From JAOUEA01 sp035550775 (GTDB lineage: Bacteria; Actinomycetota; UBA4738; HRBIN12): a stretch of 41,472 nt of DNA. The notes below the pieces were generated by a model. It was not told the DNA's origin and ran no database searches. It saw only the letters and a program-made list of their open reading frames with translations. Every line of letters starts with the position of its first letter. Positions within the stretch are counted from its first letter, which is position 1. The stretch is from positions 1 through 41,472 of the forward strand of contig DASZOO010000105.1 in NCBI GenBank assembly GCA_035550775.1, written 5' to 3'. The translations under genes and the position numbers were made by a program. Below, piece by piece: positions 8,538 to 16,899 of the stretch.

Positions 8538-9374
8538 TCAGCGGCGACCGGATCCACCCCGAGCCCGGGTACGGCCGGCTCCCATGTCGCGAGACAATCC
8601 CCGCGCCGTCTCCCGGACGGCGGTGACGAGGGCGGGAGCGGCCCGGCCGTCGGGCACGAGCCGCTCGACCGGACCGACCACCCCGATCGCCCCCACGGAG
8701 TGGACGAGGTCGTCGAAGATCGGCGCCGCGATCTCCCCTTCCCCCACGATCGCCTCCTCGTCCTCGACGGCTGCACCGTCCACGGCGACGATGTCGAGCG
8801 CCCTCGCCAGCGTCTCGGGATCGGTGACCGTTCGTCCGGTCAGCGGCGTGAGCTCCGCCTCGAGCAGGGAGCGCCGGGATCCCTCCGGCAGATAGGCCGC
8901 GATCGCCTTGCCGAGCGCGCACGCATGCCACGGGATCGAGGCGCCGACCTCGAGGATCTGCACGGAGTTGTCCGGCCGGAACACGTGATGCACGATCAGC
9001 ACGTTCGACCCGTGCAGGACGCCGACGCGCACCGCCTCGCCGACCCGGGATGCGAGCGAGTCCGCCCACAGCAACGATCGACCTCGCAGCTCGTGGTTGT
9101 CGAGGAAGGCGTTCCCCAGCTGCAGCATCGCCGCTCCCAGGCGGTACTTGTCCGTCTCCGGATCCTGTTCGACGAGCTCCTGTGCCTCGAGGGTCCGCAG
9201 CAGGCCGTACACGGTCGCCTTCGCGAGGCCGAGCCGGCCGGCGATCTCGGTGACGCCCATGCGTGAGGTGCCCGTTCCCAGCACCTTCAGGATGCGAGCG
9301 GCGCGCTCCACGGACTGGATCGTGCCCCGGCGCTCGACCGTGGTCGGGCGGGGGCGATGGTCCTCACCGCTCAC
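8538..9374 (-). CDS. IclR-family transcriptional regulator
   Basis: 278 residues. A winged-helix DNA-binding domain fills about residues 18-80 (SVERAARILKVLG, then LAKATVYGLLRTLEA as the recognition region). The IclR effector-binding domain fills about residues 95-265, with the conserved PWHACALGKAI segment. The GTG start overlaps the stop of dhaL1 by four bases, so the two are translated together. It lies head-to-head with the glpF-dhaK-glpK operon, and IclR members (including GylR of Streptomyces) control glycerol genes. It is therefore the likely regulator of both arms. The effector may be G3P, DHA or a protein partner; none is proven here. Confidence 0.86.
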   Translation of the reverse strand: MSGEDHRPRPTTVERRGTIQSVERAARILKVLGTGTSRMGVTEIAGRLGLAKATVYGLLRTLEAQELVEQDPETDKYRLGAAMLQLGNAFLDNHELRGRSLLWADSLASRVGEAVRVGVLHGSNVLIVHHVFRPDNSVQILEVGASIPWHACALGKAIAAYLPEGSRRSLLEAELTPLTGRTVTDPETLARALDIVAVDGAAVEDEEAIVGEGEIAAPIFDDLVHSVGAIGVVGPVERLVPDGRAAPALVTAVRETARGLSRDMGAGRTRARGGSGRR

Positions 9375-10033
9375 GCATCACCGTCCAGCGCGCGGGCCAG
9401 CGCCGTGAAGAGGAGGGCTGTGGAGCTCGCGCCAGGGTCTTGATGGCCGACGCTCCGCGGGCCCAGGTAGGACGCCCTGCCCTTGCGGGCCTGCATCGGG
9501 ACCGTCGCACGCATCCCCTCACGGGCCGCGTCGGCGGCCTTCCGGGACGCCGTCGCGGCATCGCCGCCGGCCCGCAGCTCCCGCTCGAAGGCCTGGAGCG
9601 CCGGCCCGTAGGCGTCCACGATGGTCTTGTCGCCTTCCTGCGCGGCGCCGAGGCCCTGGATGCCGTCGAGCCCTGCCCGCAACGCCTTCAGCATGCTCTC
9701 GGCATCGAACGTGGGCTCGTCGCCGAGCACCTCCCCGGCTCGACGCAGACACGTGCCGAACAGCGGACCGGCCGCGCCGCCGACCCGATAGATGAGCGTG
9801 CTTCCTACCCGGATCAACAGCTCGCCGGGTGGAAGGCCGGTCGTCGCATCGAGGTCCGTCACGGCGGCCGAGAACCCCCGATCCATGTTGACGCCGTGGT
9901 CGGCGTCGCCGATCGCGGCGTCGAGCTGGGTCAGGAAGTCGCGGTTGGCCGCGATCTCGTCTGCGGACGAGCGGATCCATCGACGGATCGTGGCATCGTC
10001 GAACCCGGAAGGCTGCTCGCCACGTCTGCTCAC
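9371..10033 (-). CDS. dhaL: DhaL-type subunit, copy 1 (coupled to the regulator)
   Basis: 220 residues. DhaL binds ADP/ATP with two magnesium ions and is the subunit that carries phosphate to DhaK-bound dihydroxyacetone. The metal/nucleotide motif is intact (IGDADHGVNMDRGF), followed by VGGAAGPLFG and the closing RKGRASYLGPRSVGHQDPGA. A GTG at 10033 with GAAGG seven bases upstream is the start. A second DhaL is at 12047, while only one DhaK exists in the window. The GTGA overlap with iclR suggests this copy serves regulation, as E. coli DhaL does with DhaR. That role is inference; it could also be a spare catalytic subunit. Confidence 0.85.
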   Translation of the reverse strand: MSRRGEQPSGFDDATIRRWIRSSADEIAANRDFLTQLDAAIGDADHGVNMDRGFSAAVTDLDATTGLPPGELLIRVGSTLIYRVGGAAGPLFGTCLRRAGEVLGDEPTFDAESMLKALRAGLDGIQGLGAAQEGDKTIVDAYGPALQAFERELRAGGDAATASRKAADAAREGMRATVPMQARKGRASYLGPRSVGHQDPGASSTALLFTALARALDGDA

Positions 10034-10062
10034 GCTGAGACCTTCGAACCACGCCGGAACCC

Positions 10063-10169
10063 TGTCAACTCGCCACCGCACGTGTTCGACGATGGCGAAC
10101 AGCGTCAGGACTGACCGAGGACCGGTCGACGATCCCGAATTTGACAACTCGTGACGGACGGGCTTGGCT
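10063..10169. promoter_or_regulatory. Divergent control region between dhaL1-iclR and glpF
   Basis: Two perfect TTGACA boxes face outward: minus strand at 10063-10068 and plus strand at 10141-10146. The plus box is followed by 17 bases and a TTGGCT (10164-10169) as a -10. The minus -10 is poor. Between them lie two copies of TCGACGATNNCGAA (10086-10099 and 10126-10139), 40 bases apart, or about four helical turns. An inverted repeat GACCG-N5-CGGTC lies at 10113-10127. The second copy ends one base before the plus -35 box, a good position for a repressor. IclR is the obvious candidate binder. Confidence 0.55.
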
Positions 10170-10222
10170 CGGGCCGAACGGCCCCGAAGTGGGGACCCGG
10201 CAAGGAGGGGGTGGTCGCTCAG

Positions 10223-10936
10223 ATGTTCCTCGGAGAGGTGGTCGGCACCGCGGTGCTCGTCCTGATCGGCGACGGCGTGGTAGCCGGGGTGCTCCTCAAC
10301 AAGTCGAAAGCCCAGAACTCCGGGTGGGTCGTCATCACCTGGGCGTGGGCGATGGGTGTGCTCGTCGGCGTGCTCGCGAGCATCGCGGTCACCGACGGCG
10401 TGGGCCACATCAACCCTGCGGTGACGGTCGGACTCGCCGCCGCCGACCTCGGCGTCGAGTGGGGCGACGTGCCGCAGCTGATCGCCGGCCAGTTCCTCGG
10501 CGCCTTCATCGGCGCGACGCTCGTGTGGCTCTCCTACCTGGTGCACTGGGGCGAGACCGAGGACCCGGGCCTCAAGCTCGCGGTCTTCTCGACCGGTCCC
10601 GCGATCCGCAACACGGCCGCCAACCTCATCACCGAGATCGTGGGCACGTTCCTGCTGGTGCTCGGGGTCCTGGCGATCGGCAAGGCCGACGCCTTCAGCG
10701 CGCTCGGAGCCTTCTTCGTGGCCTTGTTGGTGCTGGGCATCGGCATGTCGCTCGGCGGCCCGACCGGGTACGCGATCAACCCCGCGCGCGACCTCGGCCC
10801 GCGCATCATGCACGCCATCTTGCCCATCCCGGGCAAGGGCAGCTCTGACTGGGAGTACTCGTGGATCCCCGTCGTCGGTCCGATCGTCGGCGGCGTGATC
10901 GGCGCGTTCGCAGCCAAGGCGCTCTTCGAACTCTGA
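10223..10936 (+). CDS. glpF: Glycerol facilitator (aquaglyceroporin)
   Basis: About 237 residues from the ATG at 10223. A GTG at 10211 or 10151 in the same frame is possible; the AAGGAGG at 10202-10208 is spaced poorly for all of them. It is a MIP-family channel with six membrane helices and the two half-helix NPA motifs, HINPAVTVG (N64) and NPARDLGPR (N186). The aspartate directly after NPAR is the mark of glycerol facilitators rather than water-only channels. It lets glycerol, and probably dihydroxyacetone, diffuse into the cell. It is the first gene of the glycerol operon, just after the divergent promoter. Confidence 0.9.
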   Translation: MFLGEVVGTAVLVLIGDGVVAGVLLNKSKAQNSGWVVITWAWAMGVLVGVLASIAVTDGVGHINPAVTVGLAAADLGVEWGDVPQLIAGQFLGAFIGATLVWLSYLVHWGETEDPGLKLAVFSTGPAIRNTAANLITEIVGTFLLVLGVLAIGKADAFSALGAFFVALLVLGIGMSLGGPTGYAINPARDLGPRIMHAILPIPGKGSSDWEYSWIPVVGPIVGGVIGAFAAKALFEL

Positions 10937-10943
10937 GCACGGT

Positions 10944-10972
10944 CGGCGGGAGGGCCGCGCGCCCTCCCGCCG
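10944..10972 (+). terminator. 12-bp perfect stem-loop between glpF and dhaK
   Basis: CGGCGGGAGGGC pairs perfectly with GCCCTCCCGCCG around the loop CGCGC. It begins seven bases after the glpF stop and no T-tract follows. It may act as a partial terminator, an attenuator or an mRNA 3'-end stabiliser that sets glpF apart from the downstream genes. Confidence 0.55.
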
Positions 10973-11001
10973 CCCCCCAACCGATCGGAAGCGAGGTACG
11001 C

Positions 11002-12003
<1,002 letters not shown>

Positions 12004-12011
12004 TCCTCCTC

Positions 12012-12041
12012 CGTCCGGCAGGATCGCGTCCGGCAGGATCG
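12012..12041 (+). repeat. Perfect tandem duplication of 15 bases between dhaK and dhaL2
   Basis: CGTCCGGCAGGATCG occurs twice head to tail (12012-12026 and 12027-12041). Each copy contains AGGA. The second AGGA (12035-12038) is eight bases before the GTG of dhaL2 and is its likely ribosome site. The first is a duplicate of it. Confidence 0.8.
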
Positions 12042-12046
12042 GCGGG

Positions 12047-12697
12047 GTGAGCGGAACCGTGGGGGTTTCCTACGACGACGTCGTCTCGTGGCTCAAGGTA
12101 TTCGCAGCGACGATCGCCGAGAACAAGCAGTACCTGACCGAGCTGGACTCCGCGATCGGAGACGCCGACCACGGCATCAACATGGATCGCGGCTTCCAGG
12201 CGGTGCTGGGGAAGCTGGACTCGGCGGCCCCCGGAGACATCGGCGCCCTGTTCAAGTCGGTCGGCATGACCCTCGTCTCGACCGTCGGTGGCGCCGGCGG
12301 CCCCCTCTACGGCACGTTGTTCCTGCAGCTCGGCGTGGCCACCGCCGGGAAGAGCGACATCGCCGCCGAGGACTGGGCGGCGGCCCTCGAGGCGGCGGTG
12401 GCCGGCGTGCAGGCGAGGGGGAAGGCGGAGCCGGGCGACAAGACGATGGTCGACGCGCTGATCCCCGCTCGCGATGCCTTCGCCGCCGCGCTCGCCGAGG
12501 GAGCGGATCTGCCCGCGGCGCTCCGTCGTTCGGCCGAGTCCGCCGAGGACGGCATGCGTGCCACGACCCCGCTCGTGGCACGCAAGGGCCGCGCGAGCTA
12601 CCTCGGGGAGCGCAGCGCCGGCCACCAAGACCCGGGCGCGACCTCGAGTGCCCTGTTGCTCCGCACCGTCGCCGACACATGGGCCGGCGACGACTGA
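12047..12697 (+). CDS. dhaL: Dihydroxyacetone kinase nucleotide-binding subunit, copy 2
   Basis: 216 residues from the GTG at 12047 (an in-frame GTG at 12059 is possible). The Mg-ADP motif IGDADHGINMDRGF, the GGAGGPLYGT segment and the C-terminal RKGRASYLGERSAGHQDPGA are all intact. It lies between dhaK and glpK, 43 bases after dhaK, so it is the likely catalytic partner of DhaK and the acceptor of phosphate from DhaM. It is clearly related to but diverged from the copy at 9371-10033, including a shorter N-terminus and many changes in the middle helices. Confidence 0.9.
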   Translation: MSGTVGVSYDDVVSWLKVFAATIAENKQYLTELDSAIGDADHGINMDRGFQAVLGKLDSAAPGDIGALFKSVGMTLVSTVGGAGGPLYGTLFLQLGVATAGKSDIAAEDWAAALEAAVAGVQARGKAEPGDKTMVDALIPARDAFAAALAEGADLPAALRRSAESAEDGMRATTPLVARKGRASYLGERSAGHQDPGATSSALLLRTVADTWAGDD

Positions 12698-12715
12698 CCC
12701 AAGAGGAGGCCCAAG

Positions 12716-14215
12716 ATGGCTGATCACGTCGGTGCCCTCGACCAGGGCACGACCAGCACGCGCTTCATGATCTTCGACCACGGCGGCAACGTGGTGGGGA
12801 TCGACCAGAAGGAGCACGAGCAGATCTTCCCCAAGCCAGGGTGGGTCGAGCACGATGCGAACGAGGTATGGGAGCGCAGCCAAGCGGTGATCGACGGCGC
12901 CCTCCAGAAGTCGAACCTCGCGGCGGGTGACCTGGCGGCGATCGGCATCACGAACCAGCGAGAGACCACGGTCGTCTGGGACCGCGCCACGGGGCAACCG
13001 ATCCACAACGCCCTCGTCTGGCAGGACACACGCACGGACCAGATCTGCAACGAGCTGAGCGGCGACGGCGGACAGGATCGGTTCCGCGACAAGACCGGCT
13101 TGCCCATCGCCACGTACTTCTCGGGCCCCAAGATCCGATGGCTCCTCGACAACGTCGAGGGCGCTCGGGCGCGAGCCGAAGCCGGTGAGCTGGCCTTCGG
13201 GAACATGGACACCTGGTGCATCTGGAACCTCACGGGCGGCACGAACGGCGGAGCTCACGTCACCGACGTCACGAACGCGAGCCGCACGATGTTGATGGAC
13301 CTCGAGACGCTGGACTGGGACGACTCCCTGCTCGATGCGATCGGCGTTCCACGCTCGGTGCTGCCCGAGATCCGCTCGTCGAGCCAGGTGTACGGCGACA
13401 CGGCGACCACCGCCGCCGCCGGCGTCCCGGTCGCGGGTGACCTCGGCGACCAGCAGGCCGCACTGTTCGGCCAGAACTGCTTCGACGTCGGCGAGGCGAA
13501 GAACACCTACGGCACCGGGTCGTTCCTGCTCCTGAACACGGGCACCGATCCGGTCCCGTCCAAGAGCGGCCTGATCACCGGGGTCGGGTACAAGATCGGC
13601 GACCAGCCCGCCGCCTACATGCTCGAAGGGTCGATCGCGATCACCGGCGCCCTGGTCCAGTGGCTGCGCGACAACCTCAAGATGATCTCCTCGGCCGAGG
13701 AGATCGAGACGCTCGCGGCCTCCGTCGAGGACAACGGCGGCGTGTACTTCGTGCCGGCGTTCTCCGGTCTGTTCGCGCCGTACTGGCGCAGCGAGGCGCG
13801 TGGCGTGATCGCCGGGCTGACCCGGTTCGTCAACGCCGGTCACCTCGCACGCGCCGTGCTCGAGGCGACCGCGTGGCAGAGCCGCGAGGTGGTCGACGCG
13901 ATGAACGCCGACTCCGGCGTCCAGCTCACGTCGCTCAAGGTCGACGGCGGCATGGTCTACAACGACCTGCTCATGCAGACGCAGGCCGACGTGCTCGGCG
14001 TGCCCGTGATCAGGCCGAAGGTCGCGGAGACCACGTCCCTGGGCGCCGCCTATGCGGCCGGGCTCGCCACCGGCTTCTGGAGCAGCATCGACGATCTACG
14101 CGGCAACTGGGGCAAGGACAAGCAATGGACGCCCGAGCTCGACCCCGAGACGCGCGAGCGCGAGTACGCGCTGTGGAAGAAGGCCGTCACCCGGACCTTC
14201 GACTGGGTCGAATGA
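12716..14215 (+). CDS. glpK: Glycerol kinase
   Basis: 499 residues, full family length. It phosphorylates glycerol to sn-glycerol-3-phosphate with ATP in the cytosol. The ATPase-fold motifs are present: ALDQGTTSTR at the N-terminus, TNQRETTVVWD, GDQQAALFGQ and NTYGTGSF, and the C-terminal VDGGMVYNDLLMQ. The loop before the GDQQ motif reads VYGDTATTAAAGVPVAG. The histidine (HFYG) that HPr phosphorylates in Firmicute kinases is absent, so control by PTS phosphorylation is unlikely. GAGGAGG lies six bases upstream of the ATG. It is 18 bases downstream of dhaL2. Confidence 0.94.
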   Translation: MADHVGALDQGTTSTRFMIFDHGGNVVGIDQKEHEQIFPKPGWVEHDANEVWERSQAVIDGALQKSNLAAGDLAAIGITNQRETTVVWDRATGQPIHNALVWQDTRTDQICNELSGDGGQDRFRDKTGLPIATYFSGPKIRWLLDNVEGARARAEAGELAFGNMDTWCIWNLTGGTNGGAHVTDVTNASRTMLMDLETLDWDDSLLDAIGVPRSVLPEIRSSSQVYGDTATTAAAGVPVAGDLGDQQAALFGQNCFDVGEAKNTYGTGSFLLLNTGTDPVPSKSGLITGVGYKIGDQPAAYMLEGSIAITGALVQWLRDNLKMISSAEEIETLAASVEDNGGVYFVPAFSGLFAPYWRSEARGVIAGLTRFVNAGHLARAVLEATAWQSREVVDAMNADSGVQLTSLKVDGGMVYNDLLMQTQADVLGVPVIRPKVAETTSLGAAYAAGLATGFWSSIDDLRGNWGKDKQWTPELDPETREREYALWKKAVTRTFDWVE

Positions 14216-14240
14216 GCCGGGGACGATCGGAAGGGATGCC

Positions 14241-14486
14241 ATGACCGAACGAAGCAACCACGACGATCACCAGGGGTCCTTCGCCGAGGGGCAGGCCGAC
14301 CACGATCCCGACGAGGACGAGCACGGTGATTTCGCCGAGGGCCAGGAACGGGAGCATCGCGAGCCCGGGCGAACGCCCAAAGGCACGTACGCCGAAGGCC
14401 AGTCCGACGACGACGAGCACCCGGTCACGCCTGAGCGCGGCGATTTCGCCCGGGGCCAGGAGCAGGAGGACACGGGGGGAGACTGA
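14241..14486 (+). CDS. Small acidic protein with four GxFAEGQ repeats
   Basis: 81 residues, rich in D, E, H, Q and G, with no membrane segment, cysteine or signal. A seven-residue motif recurs four times: GSFAEGQ (12-18), GDFAEGQ (29-35), GTYAEGQ (48-54) and GDFARGQ (67-73), at spacings of 17, 19 and 19 residues. The linkers are strongly charged and low in complexity, so the protein is probably disordered. AAGGG upstream of the ATG at 14241 supports translation. It sits 25 bases after glpK and 33 before glpA, inside the operon. I do not recognise a named function. The repeats suggest multivalent binding, perhaps to an operon enzyme, or a stress role. Confidence 0.7.
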   Translation: MTERSNHDDHQGSFAEGQADHDPDEDEHGDFAEGQEREHREPGRTPKGTYAEGQSDDDEHPVTPERGDFARGQEQEDTGGD

Positions 14487-14519
14487 TCCCGCTCCGCGGC
14501 CTCGTGGCATGATTCGCCG

Positions 14520-15698
14520 ATGACCCGGGGCTCGGCACCGCACGTCCTGATCGTGGGGGGCGGTGGCACCGGAGGCGCGCTCGCTCACGACCTCGTGCTG
14601 CGTGGGGTTCGAGTCACGCTCGTGGAGCGGGGCGAGTTCACATCCGGCACCACGGGCCGCCACCACGGCTTGCTGCACAGCGGTGCCCGCTACGCCGTCA
14701 ACGATGCGGAATCGGCTGTGGAGTGCATCGAGGAGAACACGCTGCTCCGCCGGATCGCGCCGGGGTCGTTCGAGGAGAACGACGGCTTGTTCGTCGCCGT
14801 GACCGACGAGGACATGGCGTACCTGCCCGCCTTCCTCGAGGGCTGCGAGGCGACCGGCATCCCGACGCAGCTGATCCAGCCCGACGAGGCGCTGCGCCGC
14901 GAGCCGATGCTGAACCCCGGCGTGAAGATCGCGGTCCGCGTCCCCGACGCGACGATGGACGCGATGCGCATGCCGCTTCGGTTCTTCGCGACGGCGAAGG
15001 CCAACGGCGCCGACCTGCTCAATTGGGTGGACGTCACGGACCTCGAGCTCGCCGGGAGCACGGTGACGGGCGCCCACGTGCGCGACGTCGTCACCGGGCG
15101 CACGACGCGCATCGGCGCCGACATCGTCGTGAACGCGACCGGCCCGTGGTCGGAGCAGATCGCTCGGATGGCCGGGGTCGACGTGCCGATCCGTCCCTCC
15201 CCCGGCGTCATGCTCGCGGTGCGCGGCCGCCTCACCGACATGGTGATCAACCGTCTCCACGCCTCGGGTGATGGCGACATCGTGGTGCCCCAGCGAGCGC
15301 TCACCGTCGTCGGCACCAGCTCGTGGGTGGTCGAGGATCCCGACGACCTCGGGGTTCCGCCCGACCATGTGCAGCGCATGATCGACGAGGGGTCGACGCT
15401 GGTGCCCGCGATCCGCCAGGCGCCCTTCCGCTCCGCCTGGTCGGCCGCGAGACCGCTGATCGGCTCGCGCGCCGACGCGGACTCGGGCCGGGAGCTCTCC
15501 CGCACCTTCAAGACGATCGATCACGCGGCGGACGACGGGGTCGAGGGGTTCGTCACGATCACGGGCGGCAAGGGAACCACGCTCCGCGGCATGGCGGAGG
15601 TGTGCGCCGACGTCGTTTGCCGCAAGCTCGGCAACGACACGCCGTGCGCGACGCGAGACACGGTGCTGCTCCCCCACACGGCGGCGTACGCGGCATGA
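14520..15698 (+). CDS. glpA: GlpA-type FAD-dependent glycerol-3-phosphate dehydrogenase, lacking the C-terminal Fe-S domain
   Basis: 392 residues. It oxidises G3P to DHAP with FAD. The FAD fold is VLIVGGGGTGG (residues 9-19) with E36. The stretch GRHHGLLHSGARYAV (46-60) is nearly identical to that of E. coli GlpA, and ITGGKGTTLRGMAE is the C-terminal FAD loop. VCRKLG followed by PC also matches GlpA. It stops there: the roughly 150-residue BFD-like [2Fe-2S] domain of E. coli GlpA (542 residues) is missing. No GlpB or GlpC gene follows. Instead the stop overlaps the ATG of an SdhB-like Fe-S protein. It is closer to GlpA than to aerobic GlpD. I infer it is the flavoprotein of a four-subunit membrane complex. 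Confidence 0.9.
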   Translation: MTRGSAPHVLIVGGGGTGGALAHDLVLRGVRVTLVERGEFTSGTTGRHHGLLHSGARYAVNDAESAVECIEENTLLRRIAPGSFEENDGLFVAVTDEDMAYLPAFLEGCEATGIPTQLIQPDEALRREPMLNPGVKIAVRVPDATMDAMRMPLRFFATAKANGADLLNWVDVTDLELAGSTVTGAHVRDVVTGRTTRIGADIVVNATGPWSEQIARMAGVDVPIRPSPGVMLAVRGRLTDMVINRLHASGDGDIVVPQRALTVVGTSSWVVEDPDDLGVPPDHVQRMIDEGSTLVPAIRQAPFRSAWSAARPLIGSRADADSGRELSRTFKTIDHAADDGVEGFVTITGGKGTTLRGMAEVCADVVCRKLGNDTPCATRDTVLLPHTAAYAA

Positions 15699-16441
15699 CG
15701 GCGAACGCCACGACCCGGCGGCTCCGCGTGCACCGCTACAAGCGCGGCGACTCATCGCCGCGCATCGAGGAGCACGACGTGCCGGCCGACGAGCACACCA
15801 CGGTGCTCGAGGCGCTCCGGTGGATCCAGCTGAACCTGGACCCGACGCTCGGTCTTCGTCATTCCTGCTTCCACGCGTCGTGCGGCACGTGCGGCGTGCG
15901 CGTGAACGGACGTGAGCGCCTCGCGTGCGTCACGATGCTCTCGGACGTGCCCGGCACGGTCACCGTCGACCCGATCGCGAACCTGCCCGTGCTCCACGAC
16001 CTCGCCGTCGACATGGAGCCGTTCTACGCGCGCTTCCCCGACCCGCATCCGATCGTGCGCGACAGCGAGCTCGTGCCCGACGCCGTGCCCCCCGGCACCG
16101 CCCAGCACGAGCGATTCGAGGACTGCATCGAATGCGGTCTGTGCCTGTCCGCCTGCCCGGTCGCCGCGACCGACGGCACGTACGTCGGCCCGGCCGCGCT
16201 GGCGTACGCGCAGCGGCTGCTCGACGAGCCCAGGGGGGCCGACCGCGACGCCATCCTTGCGTGGGCCGACCAGGACACCGCCGCATGGCGGTGCCACGCC
16301 GCGTTCGAGTGCACGGAAGCCTGTCCCAGCGACGTCCGGCCCGCCCAGCGCATCATGGCGTTGCGCCGCGAGCTGCGCCACCGACGAACCGAACAGGGAC
16401 GCGAGGTCCCCGAGCAGCCGACCGAGGCGGTCTCGCCATGA
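15695..16441 (+). CDS. SdhB/FrdB-like iron-sulfur subunit of the predicted G3P dehydrogenase complex
   Basis: 248 residues with the exact cofactor layout of succinate dehydrogenase Fe-S subunits. A [2Fe-2S] ferredoxin domain has C58, C63, C66 and C78. A [4Fe-4S] motif CIECGLCLSACP has C144, C147, C150 and C154. A third motif CHAAFECTEACP has C200, C206 and C210, as in the [3Fe-4S] site. Start and stop overlap glpA and the next gene by four bases (ATGA). In SDH this subunit links SdhA flavin to quinone. Here the only flavoprotein is GlpA-like, and no SdhA is present in the window. It could be a stray SDH subunit, but the tight overlaps argue that it works with GlpA. Confidence 0.9.
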   Translation: MTANATTRRLRVHRYKRGDSSPRIEEHDVPADEHTTVLEALRWIQLNLDPTLGLRHSCFHASCGTCGVRVNGRERLACVTMLSDVPGTVTVDPIANLPVLHDLAVDMEPFYARFPDPHPIVRDSELVPDAVPPGTAQHERFEDCIECGLCLSACPVAATDGTYVGPAALAYAQRLLDEPRGADRDAILAWADQDTAAWRCHAAFECTEACPSDVRPAQRIMALRRELRHRRTEQGREVPEQPTEAVSP

Positions 16442-16899
16442 GCGAGCGCGGCCTGAGGCCCGAACGCGACCCCGGCGTCGAGGAGATCCTGCGCGGCCGC
16501 GGCCGCCAGGGGCCGGTCTCGCGCAAGGCTCCCGGCCCGGTCGCGTGGTTCGACCTGCGCGGCCGCGGCACCGGTCATCTGGCTTTCTCGCTGCACCGCA
16601 TCACCGGGCTGGGCATCGCCTTCTACCTCTACCTCCACCTCGCCGTGCTCTCGATGCTGCTCGGCGGCGAGGATTCGTGGAACGGGTTCCTCGAGCTCGC
16701 CACGACGCCGCTGTTCCTCGGACTCGACGTGCTCCTCGTGTTCGGACTGCTCTTCCACGGCCTGAACGGCACGCGTCTCTCGCTGGTCGGCAGCGGCTAC
16801 GTTCCGAACCGGCAGAAGGCCTTGTTCTGGTCGTTCATGGCGCTCGGGGCGATCCTGCTCGTGTACTCCGCCGTCCACGTGTTCACGGCGGGCGACTGA
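16438..16899 (+). CDS. SdhC-like cytochrome b membrane anchor
   Basis: 153 residues. After a soluble N-terminus of about 45 residues come three membrane helices. The SdhC signature is clear: the quinone-site region SLHRITG (H53-R54), then YLYLHL (H67), then HGLNGTR (H107), which has the H-x3-G-x-R pattern of the heme b ligand. It would bind heme b and form the quinone site with the next gene's product. The ATG overlaps the Fe-S subunit stop. The proline- and arginine-rich N-terminus (residues 1-40) is longer than in most SdhC proteins and may contact the Fe-S subunit. Confidence 0.85.
   Translation: MSERGLRPERDPGVEEILRGRGRQGPVSRKAPGPVAWFDLRGRGTGHLAFSLHRITGLGIAFYLYLHLAVLSMLLGGEDSWNGFLELATTPLFLGLDVLLVFGLLFHGLNGTRLSLVGSGYVPNRQKALFWSFMALGAILLVYSAVHVFTAGD

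Noticed and set aside
14520..15698. Calling the flavoprotein GlpD or GlpO
   Set aside because: The GRHHGLLHSGARYAV block and the VCRKLG end match GlpA; GlpD/GlpO have different forms and a C-terminal DAO-type domain.
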